The notes below the pieces were generated by a model. That model was given only the letters and a program-made list of their open reading frames with translations, did no database searches and was not told the origin of the DNA. This document shows positions 54,124-62,283 of a stretch of DNA of 64,000 nt, piece by piece. The position numbers and the translations under genes are program-made. The first letter of the stretch is position 1, and each line of letters starts with the position of its first letter. The stretch spans positions 1 to 64,000 of the forward strand of contig JAICWE010000002.1 in NCBI GenBank assembly GCA_025934955.1. The letters are read 5' to 3'. The DNA is from Gemmatimonadales bacterium. GTDB taxonomy: Bacteria; Gemmatimonadota; Gemmatimonadetes; Gemmatimonadales; GWC2-71-9.

Positions 54124-57100
54124 ATGTCGGCATGGGACGGCACCGTTGACATCCGCTGGTCCGAGGACGCGCTCCGGCTGCTCGCCGAAGCCGGCCGGGT
54201 GCTCGGCGCGTCGCTCGACCTCGACGTCACGCTCCATCAACTCGTGGAGCTCGTCGCCGACGAGCTGGACGGCGCCTGCATCCTCATCCTGCTCGATCCC
54301 GCCGGGGCCCCCTCGCGGGTTCTCACCGCCCACGCCGATCGGGACGCCGCGCCGCTGCTCCGGGAGCTGATGGAGCGCTATGCCCCGGATCTCGACGACC
54401 TCAACTCTCCGCTGACGCTCACGCTCCGCATCGGCCAGCCGCGCCTGCTGCCCGAGGTGGACGACGACGTGCTCACGGCGATCGCGCGGGACCGCGAGCA
54501 CCTCGAGCTGCTGCAGCGGTTCGCCCCCCGCTCCATGCTGGTGGTGCCGATGGAGGCGGGTGACCGGATCCTCGGCGCCTTCTCCTTCTGCCGCACCACC
54601 GCCGGCCACGCCCTCGGCGGCGCCGAGCTGGCGCTGGCGCAGGAGTTGGCGTCGCGCGCGGCGGCCGCGGTGGAGAATGCGCGGCTCCTCGAGACCCTGC
54701 TCGACTGCTTCGGGGTCTTCCGCGCCATGCGCGACGAGCGCGGCCGCCTCACCGACTTCCGGGTGGAGTACCTGAACGCCGCCGCCTGCCGCGCGCAGGG
54801 CATCCCGCGCGATGCGCAGCTCGGTCGGACGCTGCTGGAGCTGATGCCCGCGCACCGCTCCAGCGGCCTCTTCGACGCCTACGTGGACGTCGTCGAAAGC
54901 GGTCAGCCGTTCGCGGCCGACCACTTCGTGCTGGATGAGGATGCCGGCGACGGCGAGCGGCGCCGCCGCGCGTTCGACATCCGCGCGAGCCGGCGCGGTG
55001 ACGGCGTTGCCGTCGCCTGGCGCGAAACCACCGTGCGCTGGCACGAGGAAGAACGGCTCGCCGCCCACGAGCGCGAGCTGCGCGGGCTGCTGCAGAACGC
55101 GCCCGACGTCGTCGCCCGCTACGATCGCGAGGGCCGCTGCCTCTTCATCTCGGACCAGGTGGAGCGTGAGTGGGGCCTGCTGCCCGCCGCACTGCGCGGC
55201 GTGCGCGTCGCCGAGCTGCTGATGGAGCCGGCGCTGCTCGAGCGCTGGCGCGCGGCGCTGCGCCAGAGCTTCAGCACCGGCACCGCGGTCGACCTCGAGT
55301 TCAGTCTCACCCGGCTCGACGCTACGCAGCACTACCAGACCCGCTTCGCGCCGGAGTTCGATTCCCGCGGCGACGTGCGGAGCGTGGTCACCGTCACCCG
55401 CAACGTCACCCGCCGCCAGCGCGCCGAGCATGCCCTCCGCGAGCGCGACGCACAGCTCGCGCTCGCGCTCGACGCCACCGGGCTCGGCACCTGGCAGTAC
55501 GACGTCGCCGCCGACCGCGCCCGCGGCGATGTCCGCAGCGATGCGGTCTTCGCCGGGCCGGGCGGACGACCGCACAGCAACACCGCTAGCTTCCTCGCGC
55601 GGGTGCACCCGGATGATCGCCTGCGGGTCGAGTCCGAGCTCGCCGCACTGCTTCCGCCCGGCGGTCCCGACGAGTTCGCCGCCGAGTTCCGCGTGGTGTG
55701 GGACGACGGCTCGGTTCATTGGGTCTCCGACCGCGGCCGGGTCGAGCGCGAGCCCGGCGGCCGCGCGGTGCGGCTGCACGGCGTCGCCTTCGACGTGACC
55801 GCGTCGAAGCAGGCCGAGGGCGCGCTGCGCGAGAGCGAGGCGCGGCTCCAGGCGATCGTCGACAACTGCGGCTCCGCCGTCGTGCTCAAGGACCTCGAGG
55901 GCCGCTACACCATGGTGAACTCCGCGGCGGCGGCGCTGTCCGGCCGCCCGCGTGAGGCGATGCTCGGCCTGCGCGCCGCCGAGCTTCTGCCGCCCGATCT
56001 CGCGGCCCAGTGCGCCGCGCACGATCGCGCGGTGCTCGCCGCCGGCGTGCCGCTCGCCTTCGAGGAGCGCGCCCGCGGCGGTGACGGCCCGGGCAGCGAC
56101 CGGATCTATCTGGCCGTCAGGTTTCCCCTGCGCGACGCCGCCGGCGCGGTGTACGCCATCGGCGTCATCGCGACCGACATCACGCCGCGCGCGCAGCAGG
56201 ACGCCGCGCTCCGCCTCGCGTCGGAGCGGCAGCGTGTCGCCATTGACGCGGCCGACCTCGGCACCTGGGAGATGGACCTCGGCACCGACGAGGTGCGCTT
56301 CTCGCCCCGCATGGCTGAGATCCACGGCCTGCCGGACGATCGCGAGCGCTTTACGCTGGACGACTGCCGCCGCACCACCCACCCGGACGACCTCGAGCGG
56401 GTGGAGGCGCGCTACCGGCGCTCACCCCAAGCCGCGGGCGAGCACGAGATCGAGTACCGCACCGTCGCGGCCGATGGGACGGTGCGGTGGCTCGCGGTGC
56501 ACGGCTCGACCGTCGCGGATGCCAAGGGGAAGCCGCGCCTCGCGGTCGGCGTCGCCGCCGACATCACCGGACGCAAGCGGGTCGAGCTCCAGCTCGCGCG
56601 CGCGGAGCGGCGCTGGCGCGCGCTGGTGCACGCGCGGAACGATGCCGTCTGGGTGATCGCGCAGGACGACGAGCTCAATCCGGCAGGCCTCGATTGGTGG
56701 TGCCGCCTCACCGGCCAGGATCGCGACGAATGCCTCCGCAATCCCGATCTGTGGCTCCAGGCGGTACACCCCGACGACCGCGAAGGGGTGCGTGACGCAT
56801 GGGCGGACGCCCAACGAGAGGGCCGCACCTACGACGTGAGCATGCGGGTCCGCGACGCGGCGGGCGACTGGCGGACCATCCACGTCTACGGTCTGCCGAT
56901 CCGCGAGAACGGCGAGATCCGCGAGTGGGTCGGCACGCTGGCCGACGAAACGGCGTTGCTCGAGGCACAGGGCGCCCTGCGCGTCGCCGGTGAGCGCGAG
57001 CGCCTCGCCGCGTCGACCGCCGGCGTCGGCACCTGGCTCTGGTACATCCGCGATGGGCGGCTCGACTGGTCCGAGGAGACCTGCCGGCTGTTCGGCGTCG

Positions 57101-58503
57101 TCGCCGACGCGCCGATCACGATCGCCGACTTCCACCGCCACGTGCACCCGGAGGACCGGCGCCGGGTCGAGGGAGAGCTCGAGTGCGGGCTCGCATCGGG
57201 TGAGTTCGTGAGCGAGTACCGGGTGGTGACGCCGGACGCCTCGGTGCGGTGGGTCGCGGCGCGCGGCACCGTGGAGCGCGGCGAGGACGGCCGGCCGTTC
57301 CGCATGCTCGGCGTGGTGCAGGACGTGAGCGATCGCCGGCGGGTGGAGGAGCGGCTGCGCCAGGCCGAGCGGATGAACGCGGCCGGCCGGCTCGCCGGCG
57401 GCGTGGCGCACGAGGTGAACAACATGATGACCGCGGTGATCGGCTTCGCCGAGTTCGTGAGCGACGCGCTCGGCCCCGCGCACCCGCAGTCGGCCGACGT
57501 GCGCGAGATCCTCCGCGCCGCCGACCGCGCCGCCGGCGTGAGCCGGCAGCTCCTCGCCTACACCCAGCAGCAGGTGCTCAACCCGACGCCGCTCGATCTC
57601 AACGCCGTGGTCGAGGGCATGGTGCCGATGCTCGAGCGGGTGCTCGGCGCCGATCGCCTGCTGGAACGGCGCCTCACCGCGACGCCCGATGTCGTCGCCG
57701 ACCGCGGCCAGCTCGAACAGGTGCTCGTCAACCTCCTGCTCAACGCGCGCGACGCCACCGCGTCGGGCGGCCGGGTCACCATCGGCACCGAGCCCGCGAC
57801 GTTAGGCGAGGATGCCGCGGCGCTGCATCGCGAGGTCGAGCTCCGGCCCGGCCGCTACGCGCTGCTGGCGGTGACCGATACCGGCGCCGGCATGGACGCC
57901 GAGACCCGCGCCCGGGCCTTCGAGCCGTTCTTCACCACCCGGCCGGTGGGACACGGCATCGGGCTCGGGCTCTCGACCGTGTACGGCATCGTGAAGCAGA
58001 GCGGCGGCTACGTGTGGCTCGACAGCGAGCCGGGGCTCGGCACGACGGTGAAGGTGTATCTCCCCGCCGGGGGCCACGCGGGCGAGCCGCCCGCCGAGCC
58101 GGTGCAGCGCAGCGGCGGGGCCGAGCGGATCGTGGTGATCGAGGACGAGGACCTGGTCCGCGCGCTCGCGGCCCGCGCGCTCGAGCTGGTCGGCTACCGC
58201 GTGCTCTCGGCGTCGAGCGGCCCCGAAGCGCTGGCGATGCTGGAGCGAAACGGCGGGGACGTCGCCGCCGTGCTGTGCGACGCGGTCATGCCCGGCATGA
58301 ACGGCGGCGAGTTCGCCCGCCGCCTGAGCGAGCGATGGCCCGGCGTGCCGGTGCTCTTCATGTCGGGCTACCCCGGCAACGACGTGGTGCAGCGGGGCCT
58401 GCTCGACCTCGACGCGCCCTTCCTCCAGAAACCGTTTACCACCGAGCGACTGGTGAGCGCGGTGCAGGCGCTGCTCGAGCGGAGCCGCGCTAGCGGCCGA
58501 TGA
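54124..58503 (+). CDS. Hybrid sensor histidine kinase: GAF, seven PAS, HisKA, HATPase, receiver
   Basis: 1459 residues, no transmembrane segment, so a soluble sensor. A GAF domain (~15-180) is followed by about seven PAS domains up to ~1080, with starts such as LLQNAPDVVARYDREGR, LDATGLGTWQYDVAAD, IVDNCGSAVVLKDLEGRY, IDAADLGTWEMDL and STAGVGTWLWYIRDG. The phosphoacceptor is His1096 in GGVAHEVNNMMTAVIGFAEF. The ATPase domain ends FEPFFTTRPVGHGIGLGLST. The C-terminal receiver has its Asp near 1386 in VLCDAVMPGMNGGE. No output domain or adjacent plus-strand regulator gene; it converges on a NarL-type regulator with 14 nt overlap. Confidence 0.95.
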   Translation: MSAWDGTVDIRWSEDALRLLAEAGRVLGASLDLDVTLHQLVELVADELDGACILILLDPAGAPSRVLTAHADRDAAPLLRELMERYAPDLDDLNSPLTLTLRIGQPRLLPEVDDDVLTAIARDREHLELLQRFAPRSMLVVPMEAGDRILGAFSFCRTTAGHALGGAELALAQELASRAAAAVENARLLETLLDCFGVFRAMRDERGRLTDFRVEYLNAAACRAQGIPRDAQLGRTLLELMPAHRSSGLFDAYVDVVESGQPFAADHFVLDEDAGDGERRRRAFDIRASRRGDGVAVAWRETTVRWHEEERLAAHERELRGLLQNAPDVVARYDREGRCLFISDQVEREWGLLPAALRGVRVAELLMEPALLERWRAALRQSFSTGTAVDLEFSLTRLDATQHYQTRFAPEFDSRGDVRSVVTVTRNVTRRQRAEHALRERDAQLALALDATGLGTWQYDVAADRARGDVRSDAVFAGPGGRPHSNTASFLARVHPDDRLRVESELAALLPPGGPDEFAAEFRVVWDDGSVHWVSDRGRVEREPGGRAVRLHGVAFDVTASKQAEGALRESEARLQAIVDNCGSAVVLKDLEGRYTMVNSAAAALSGRPREAMLGLRAAELLPPDLAAQCAAHDRAVLAAGVPLAFEERARGGDGPGSDRIYLAVRFPLRDAAGAVYAIGVIATDITPRAQQDAALRLASERQRVAIDAADLGTWEMDLGTDEVRFSPRMAEIHGLPDDRERFTLDDCRRTTHPDDLERVEARYRRSPQAAGEHEIEYRTVAADGTVRWLAVHGSTVADAKGKPRLAVGVAADITGRKRVELQLARAERRWRALVHARNDAVWVIAQDDELNPAGLDWWCRLTGQDRDECLRNPDLWLQAVHPDDREGVRDAWADAQREGRTYDVSMRVRDAAGDWRTIHVYGLPIRENGEIREWVGTLADETALLEAQGALRVAGERERLAASTAGVGTWLWYIRDGRLDWSEETCRLFGVVADAPITIADFHRHVHPEDRRRVEGELECGLASGEFVSEYRVVTPDASVRWVAARGTVERGEDGRPFRMLGVVQDVSDRRRVEERLRQAERMNAAGRLAGGVAHEVNNMMTAVIGFAEFVSDALGPAHPQSADVREILRAADRAAGVSRQLLAYTQQQVLNPTPLDLNAVVEGMVPMLERVLGADRLLERRLTATPDVVADRGQLEQVLVNLLLNARDATASGGRVTIGTEPATLGEDAAALHREVELRPGRYALLAVTDTGAGMDAETRARAFEPFFTTRPVGHGIGLGLSTVYGIVKQSGGYVWLDSEPGLGTTVKVYLPAGGHAGEPPAEPVQRSGGAERIVVIEDEDLVRALAARALELVGYRVLSASSGPEALAMLERNGGDVAAVLCDAVMPGMNGGEFARRLSERWPGVPVLFMSGYPGNDVVQRGLLDLDAPFLQKPFTTERLVSAVQALLERSRASGR

Positions 58504-59134
58504 GGCCCTGCTCCAGCGCCAGCCGGGTGAGCCCGGCGACGGTGCGGATGCCGAGTTTCCGCATCAGACTCTCGCGGTGCGTCTCCACCGTCCGGTGGCT
58601 GATGCCGAGCTCCGCCGCGATCTCCTTGTTGGTGCATCCCCGCGCCACCCCCGCCAGCACCTCCCGCTCGCGCGCGGTGAGCTGATCCAGCGCTCCGGGC
58701 GCCGTGCCGCCCCGGAGCGCCGCGCTGAGGCGGCTCGCCACCGCGGGACTGAACCAGCTCTCGCCTCGCTGCACCGCGCGCACGGCACTCCGGAGCTCGG
58801 TCGCGGCGGAATCCTTGAGCAGATAGCCGTCGGCGCCGCTCCGCACGCTCTCCAGTACGTACTCGGTGTTGTCGTGCATGCTGAGGATGAGCACCCGCGT
58901 ATCGGGCAGGAGATCGCGGAGTCTCGCCGCCAGCGTCAGCCCCGATTCGCCCGGCATCGAGATGTCGAGCACCACGACGTCGGGCCGGTGCCGCTCCGCC
59001 GCGGCGAGCGCCTCGGTCCCGGTCGCGGCCTCGGCGACGACGGTGAAGCCGGGCTCCTGCTCCAGCACGTGCCGGATGCCCTGCCTGACGACGGTGTGGT
59101 CGTCGGCGACGAGCACGCGGATCGGGGCCGTCAT
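58490..59134 (-). CDS. NarL/FixJ-family response regulator
   Basis: 214 residues. The receiver has VLVADDHTVVRQGIRHVLE with the acidic pair, phospho-Asp in DVVVLDISMPGESGL, and LLKDSAATELRSAV near the switch Lys. The C-terminal LuxR-type HTH is LTAREREVLAGVARGCTNKEIAAELGISHRTVETHRESLMRKLG. It is encoded immediately after the histidine kinase, whose stop it overlaps by 4 nt (ATGA), so the two form a standard two-component pair. Confidence 0.95.
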   Translation of the reverse strand: MTAPIRVLVADDHTVVRQGIRHVLEQEPGFTVVAEAATGTEALAAAERHRPDVVVLDISMPGESGLTLAARLRDLLPDTRVLILSMHDNTEYVLESVRSGADGYLLKDSAATELRSAVRAVQRGESWFSPAVASRLSAALRGGTAPGALDQLTAREREVLAGVARGCTNKEIAAELGISHRTVETHRESLMRKLGIRTVAGLTRLALEQGLIGR

Positions 59135-60897
59135 GCGACGCCTCCGGCAAGCGGCAGCCGCACCTCGAGCCGCGCGCCGCCGCTCCCGCCGGCGCTCCCG
59201 CGCCCGACCCGCACGCTCCCGCCCAGCGCCGCGATCCGCTCGCGCATCCCGGCCAGCCCCATGTGACCCTCGCGTTCGGCCGCCTCCGCCCGTCCCTCCG
59301 CGAGGCCGCGGCCGTCGTCGCGCACCGCGAGCTGCAGCGCTCGTGGCTCGATGACGAGGTCCACGTCCACGCTGCGCGCATCGGCGTGGCGCACCACGTT
59401 GGCGAGCGCCTCCTGCAGCGCGCGGAAGAGCGCCAGCTCGGCGTCCTTCGAGAGCGGCGGCAATGCCGGCGGCGCGTCCAGCTCCACCCGGAGGCCGCTG
59501 CGCTCGCCGAAGTCGGTCACGAGCGAGCGAAGTGCGGGCAGCAGGCCGAGGTCGTCGAGCAGCGAGGGGCGGAGATCGTTCACCACGCTGCGGATGCTGC
59601 GGATGCCGGTGTCCACCAGCTCGAGCGCGCGGTCCAGTCGCTCGGCCGGGGCCTCCGGCAGCCCGTCGCGCAGCAGCCCGAGCTCCATCTTCACCGCCGA
59701 GAACACCTGCGCCGTCTCGTCGTGCAGCTCGCGGGAGAGGCGCCGTCGCTCCTCCTCGTGCTGCTCGACCATGCGCGCGGAGAGCCGCGCCAGCTCGACG
59801 GTGCGCGCCTCGAGCCGCGCGTAGAGATCGGCGTTCTCCAGCGCGATGCCGACCTGCTGGCCCAGGGCGACGAGGAACCGCTCGTCGAGCGCGCTGAACG
59901 GGTCGCGCGCATCGGCGACGAGCACCAGCGCCCCGGCCGCGCCGTCACCGTGGAACACCGGCAGCACCGCGGCGCCCGCACCCGCGCCGAAGTCGGTCCG
60001 GAGCGCCGGCCAGGAGACGTCGAGCCGCGGCCGGCCGCGCTCGATCGCGGCGGCAAGCGCCGCGGCCGACTCGCCCGCCGGCTCGCGGCCGGCCCACGCG
60101 GCGCACGCGCCGGCGCCGCGCACGAAGCGGCCGGCGTCGCTCAGGAAGAGCGCGGTGCCTCGCACCGCCGGCAGCGTGAGCGGCCGCGCGAGGATCGCGT
60201 CGATCAGGTCGCGCTCGCGGCTGCCGCGCACCAGGTCGCCCGAAAGCCCCGACAGCGCCTGCACCGCGCGCCGCAGGTCTTCCACGACCAGCAGCACCGT
60301 GCCCGCGCCGACGGCGAGCTCGAACAGTACGTCGAGATAGTAACCCCACGGCACCCATGCCCCGCGGGCGCGGAGGAACGGGTAGTCGAGGTGGTGCAGT
60401 CCCCAGAGGAAGAAGGCGGCGGCCAGCAGCGCGGCGGCGCCGGAGCGCACCTCGCGCTGGTAACGGAGGAAGACCCAGCCGGTCCACAGCGTCGCCGCGC
60501 TGAGGAAGAGCACCGCCGGGCCGGCGGCGAGAAGGAAGTTGTCCAGCCGGTAGATGGCCACGTACGACCAGGCGAGCGGAAAGAGCGCGGCCAGCAGATA
60601 CGCCGGCCGCCACCGCCGCGGGCGGGAGAACACCAGCGCCGCCCACAGGAGCCCGAGCGCCACCCAGCCGGTGGCGACCTGGTGCCAGTAGAGCCACAGC
60701 CGGTCGCCCGACAGCACGAAGCTGATGATGGCGCCGAGGCGGAGGAGATAGAGCAGCCATGCCCCCGCCCACCAGGCGAACCACGGCTTGCGCGACTGCT
60801 CGAACAGCAGCGCGGCGAGCGCCGCGAGCGCGCCGGTGATGGCGGCCTGCAGGAGGGCGGCGCCGAGCTCCGGCGCCGCCGCTGAGAGCGGGAGCAT
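59131..60897 (-). CDS. Membrane sensor histidine kinase, HisKA_3 type with GAF domain
   Basis: 588 residues. About seven N-terminal TM helices (~10-225) resemble a 7TM sensory module. A GAF domain (~235-375) with VLVADARDPFSALDERFLV-like sequence follows. HisKA_3 dimerisation has the phospho-His in RRRLSRELHDETAQVFSAV. The HATPase_c part shows FRALQEALANVVRHADARS, VRDDGRGLAEGRAEA and GLAGMRERIAALGGS. This is the NarX/DegS-like class that signals to NarL regulators, encoded directly downstream. Signal unknown. Confidence 0.93.
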   Translation of the reverse strand: MLPLSAAAPELGAALLQAAITGALAALAALLFEQSRKPWFAWWAGAWLLYLLRLGAIISFVLSGDRLWLYWHQVATGWVALGLLWAALVFSRPRRWRPAYLLAALFPLAWSYVAIYRLDNFLLAAGPAVLFLSAATLWTGWVFLRYQREVRSGAAALLAAAFFLWGLHHLDYPFLRARGAWVPWGYYLDVLFELAVGAGTVLLVVEDLRRAVQALSGLSGDLVRGSRERDLIDAILARPLTLPAVRGTALFLSDAGRFVRGAGACAAWAGREPAGESAAALAAAIERGRPRLDVSWPALRTDFGAGAGAAVLPVFHGDGAAGALVLVADARDPFSALDERFLVALGQQVGIALENADLYARLEARTVELARLSARMVEQHEEERRRLSRELHDETAQVFSAVKMELGLLRDGLPEAPAERLDRALELVDTGIRSIRSVVNDLRPSLLDDLGLLPALRSLVTDFGERSGLRVELDAPPALPPLSKDAELALFRALQEALANVVRHADARSVDVDLVIEPRALQLAVRDDGRGLAEGRAEAAEREGHMGLAGMRERIAALGGSVRVGRGSAGGSGGARLEVRLPLAGGVA

Positions 60898-60923
60898 GGC
60901 GAACGCAGCGCTGCGGGTTCGCG

Positions 60924-61571
60924 CTACTGGTGCAGCGCGAACCCGTCCACGTGCACGTCCAGGTTGTGATTGATCCTGAGCCCGACCGTGCCCTTCCAGT
61001 CGTAATCCTTGGCCGGCGCCGACCAGACCTCCTGCCCGTTCACGCCGAACGTCAGCTTCGACGGATCCACCTTGTTGGCCACCTCCAGCTTGTTGGTCGC
61101 CTTGCCGCTGGAGTCGGCCTTGTTCACCGCCGGGCTCTCGGTCCAGTCCTGGATGGTGGTCGTCTTGGCGCCGTCGCGCCGCTTCACCAGGTACTTCCCG
61201 TCGCCCCGCACCAGGAAGTAGACGTAGCGCTGCGCCTTGCCGTCGAGCGCGTTGCCGCCCACGAACAGGCCGTAGCCCTCGGGGTGCATCGGTGCCTTGG
61301 TCTGGGTGAACGTGGCGAGCGTGTGGAACGGCTTGGTGACCTTGTCGGTCTTGCGATAGAGGATCACCGCCGGCCCGAGCGTCGCGTGGAAGCCGGTGCC
61401 CATCGCGACGAACTTCACGTTCTTGGCGCTGCTCTGATCGGTGCGCGCCGACCAGCCGGCGGGCAGCGTGCCGCCACCGGCCACGCTCATGTCGTGATCA
61501 TCGTGCTGCTGGGCGGCGAGCGGCGCCGCCGCGGCGGCGAGCACTGCGAGGACGACGAACGGGAGGCGCAT
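60924..61571 (-). CDS. Secreted hypothetical protein, jelly-roll/DUF1080-like
   Basis: 215 residues with a signal peptide cut near APLAAQQH, followed by His/Asp-rich QQHDDHDMS. The mature domain is beta-rich and contains GYGLFVGGNALDGKAQRYVY, FLVRGDGKYLVKRRDG and GLRINHNLDVHVDGFALHQ. This resembles the LamG/DUF1080 concanavalin-like folds of secreted sugar-binding proteins, by eye only. It lies 26 nt upstream of the sensor kinase on the same strand, so it may belong to that operon and modulate the sensed signal. Confidence 0.7.
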   Translation of the reverse strand: MRLPFVVLAVLAAAAAPLAAQQHDDHDMSVAGGGTLPAGWSARTDQSSAKNVKFVAMGTGFHATLGPAVILYRKTDKVTKPFHTLATFTQTKAPMHPEGYGLFVGGNALDGKAQRYVYFLVRGDGKYLVKRRDGAKTTTIQDWTESPAVNKADSSGKATNKLEVANKVDPSKLTFGVNGQEVWSAPAKDYDWKGTVGLRINHNLDVHVDGFALHQ

Positions 61572-61608
61572 TTGACATTCCTCGACGGGGTGGGGTAATC
61601 TCTACCGC

Positions 61609-61782
61609 ATGGGCTACTTCATCGTGATGATCTTCGCCGCCATCGGCGCGGCGACCATTCTGTTCGCGCTCGCCTTCATCTCCCTGGTGATCGGCGGCCT
61701 CACCAACGCGATGATCACGCTGATGTCGGGGCCGATCATCGACCGCTACTTCGGCCGCCTGCTCAGCCGGGGCCGGGCCTAG
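61609..61782 (+). CDS. Small membrane protein, 57 aa (not in ORF track)
   Basis: An ATG at 61609 reads MGYFIVMIFAAIGAATILFA and ends YFGRLLSRGRA before TAG at 61782. A single long hydrophobic segment covers residues ~3-42, probably one or two short helices. It is divergent from the secreted protein gene and its last 20 nt overlap the 3' end of the convergent hypothetical gene. Upstream ggtggggtaatc is a weak ribosome-binding region. Coding is likely by codon bias; function unknown. Confidence 0.55.
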   Translation: MGYFIVMIFAAIGAATILFALAFISLVIGGLTNAMITLMSGPIIDRYFGRLLSRGRA

Positions 61783-62140
61783 CCGGATCGGCGTGCTCCG
61801 CCTCCGGGGTGGTCGCGGCCCGGAGCGCTCCCTCGTAGTTGATCTTCAGGCTTCCCATCAGCTCGCGCAGTCCGCGCACCTTCATCTGCAGTCCGCCGCC
61901 GCGCCGCGCCATCGTCGCCATGATGCCGGCGGTGTCGGCCAGCGCGCCCAGGCTGAGGCCCGCCGCGCCGGCCTTGAGCTCGTCCAGCATGCGGCAGAAG
62001 CCGCGCACCACCGCTTCGTCCGCCTGGAGCGCTGCCATCTGCTCGATCGTCTTGTGCGCGCGCTGGAACTTGGGCGGCAGCGTCTCCAGAAACGCGAGCT
62101 GCGCGTGCTGCCGCGACGAGAGCTTGGGGCCGGTGCTCAC
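61763..62140 (-). CDS. Hypothetical helical protein, 125 aa
   Basis: Start GTG 62140 (VSTGPKLSSRQHAQLAFLET), overlapping the stop of the small upstream gene (GTGA); the track start at 62248 lies in another frame's gene. The protein is all-helical: FLETLPPKFQRAHKTIEQMA, RGFCRMLDELKAGAAG, IMATMARRGGGLQMKVRGL. The final stretch is Glu/Pro-rich. No family recognised; it may be a small structural or regulatory protein. Confidence 0.65.
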   Translation of the reverse strand: MSTGPKLSSRQHAQLAFLETLPPKFQRAHKTIEQMAALQADEAVVRGFCRMLDELKAGAAGLSLGALADTAGIMATMARRGGGLQMKVRGLRELMGSLKINYEGALRAATTPEAEHADPARPGPG

Positions 62141-62283
62141 GAGGCCCCCGGCGCCGACTGCGTCGGCGCGACTTTGATCTCGGCGGGTGACCCGGCGATC
62201 TTCCGGCGCGCCGTGTCGCCCCGCGGCGCCTGCCGCAGCTGTGTGCATGGCCTACGCGGAGCCGGCTTGGATTCCTCGCTCAT
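62137..62283 (-). CDS. Small basic protein, 48 aa (inside a longer spurious ORF)
   Basis: ATG 62283 (MSEESKPAPRRPCTQLRQAP) has caggag about 9 nt upstream. It ends KVAPTQSAPGAS, with its stop overlapping the GTG of the next gene. The track's 158-residue ORF extends it far upstream through the opposite gene's coding region, which is unlikely. Pro/Arg-rich and soluble. Translational coupling is the main support. Confidence 0.5.
   Translation of the reverse strand: MSEESKPAPRRPCTQLRQAPRGDTARRKIAGSPAEIKVAPTQSAPGAS

Noticed and set aside
54043-56382. 779-aa minus-strand ORF opposite the hybrid kinase
   Set aside because: Compositional shadow; the plus strand holds GAF/PAS/HisKA motifs in one frame. 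The same applies to 59263-60885 (+), 1016-2665 (+), 48082-50178 (-) and 29552-31648 (-).
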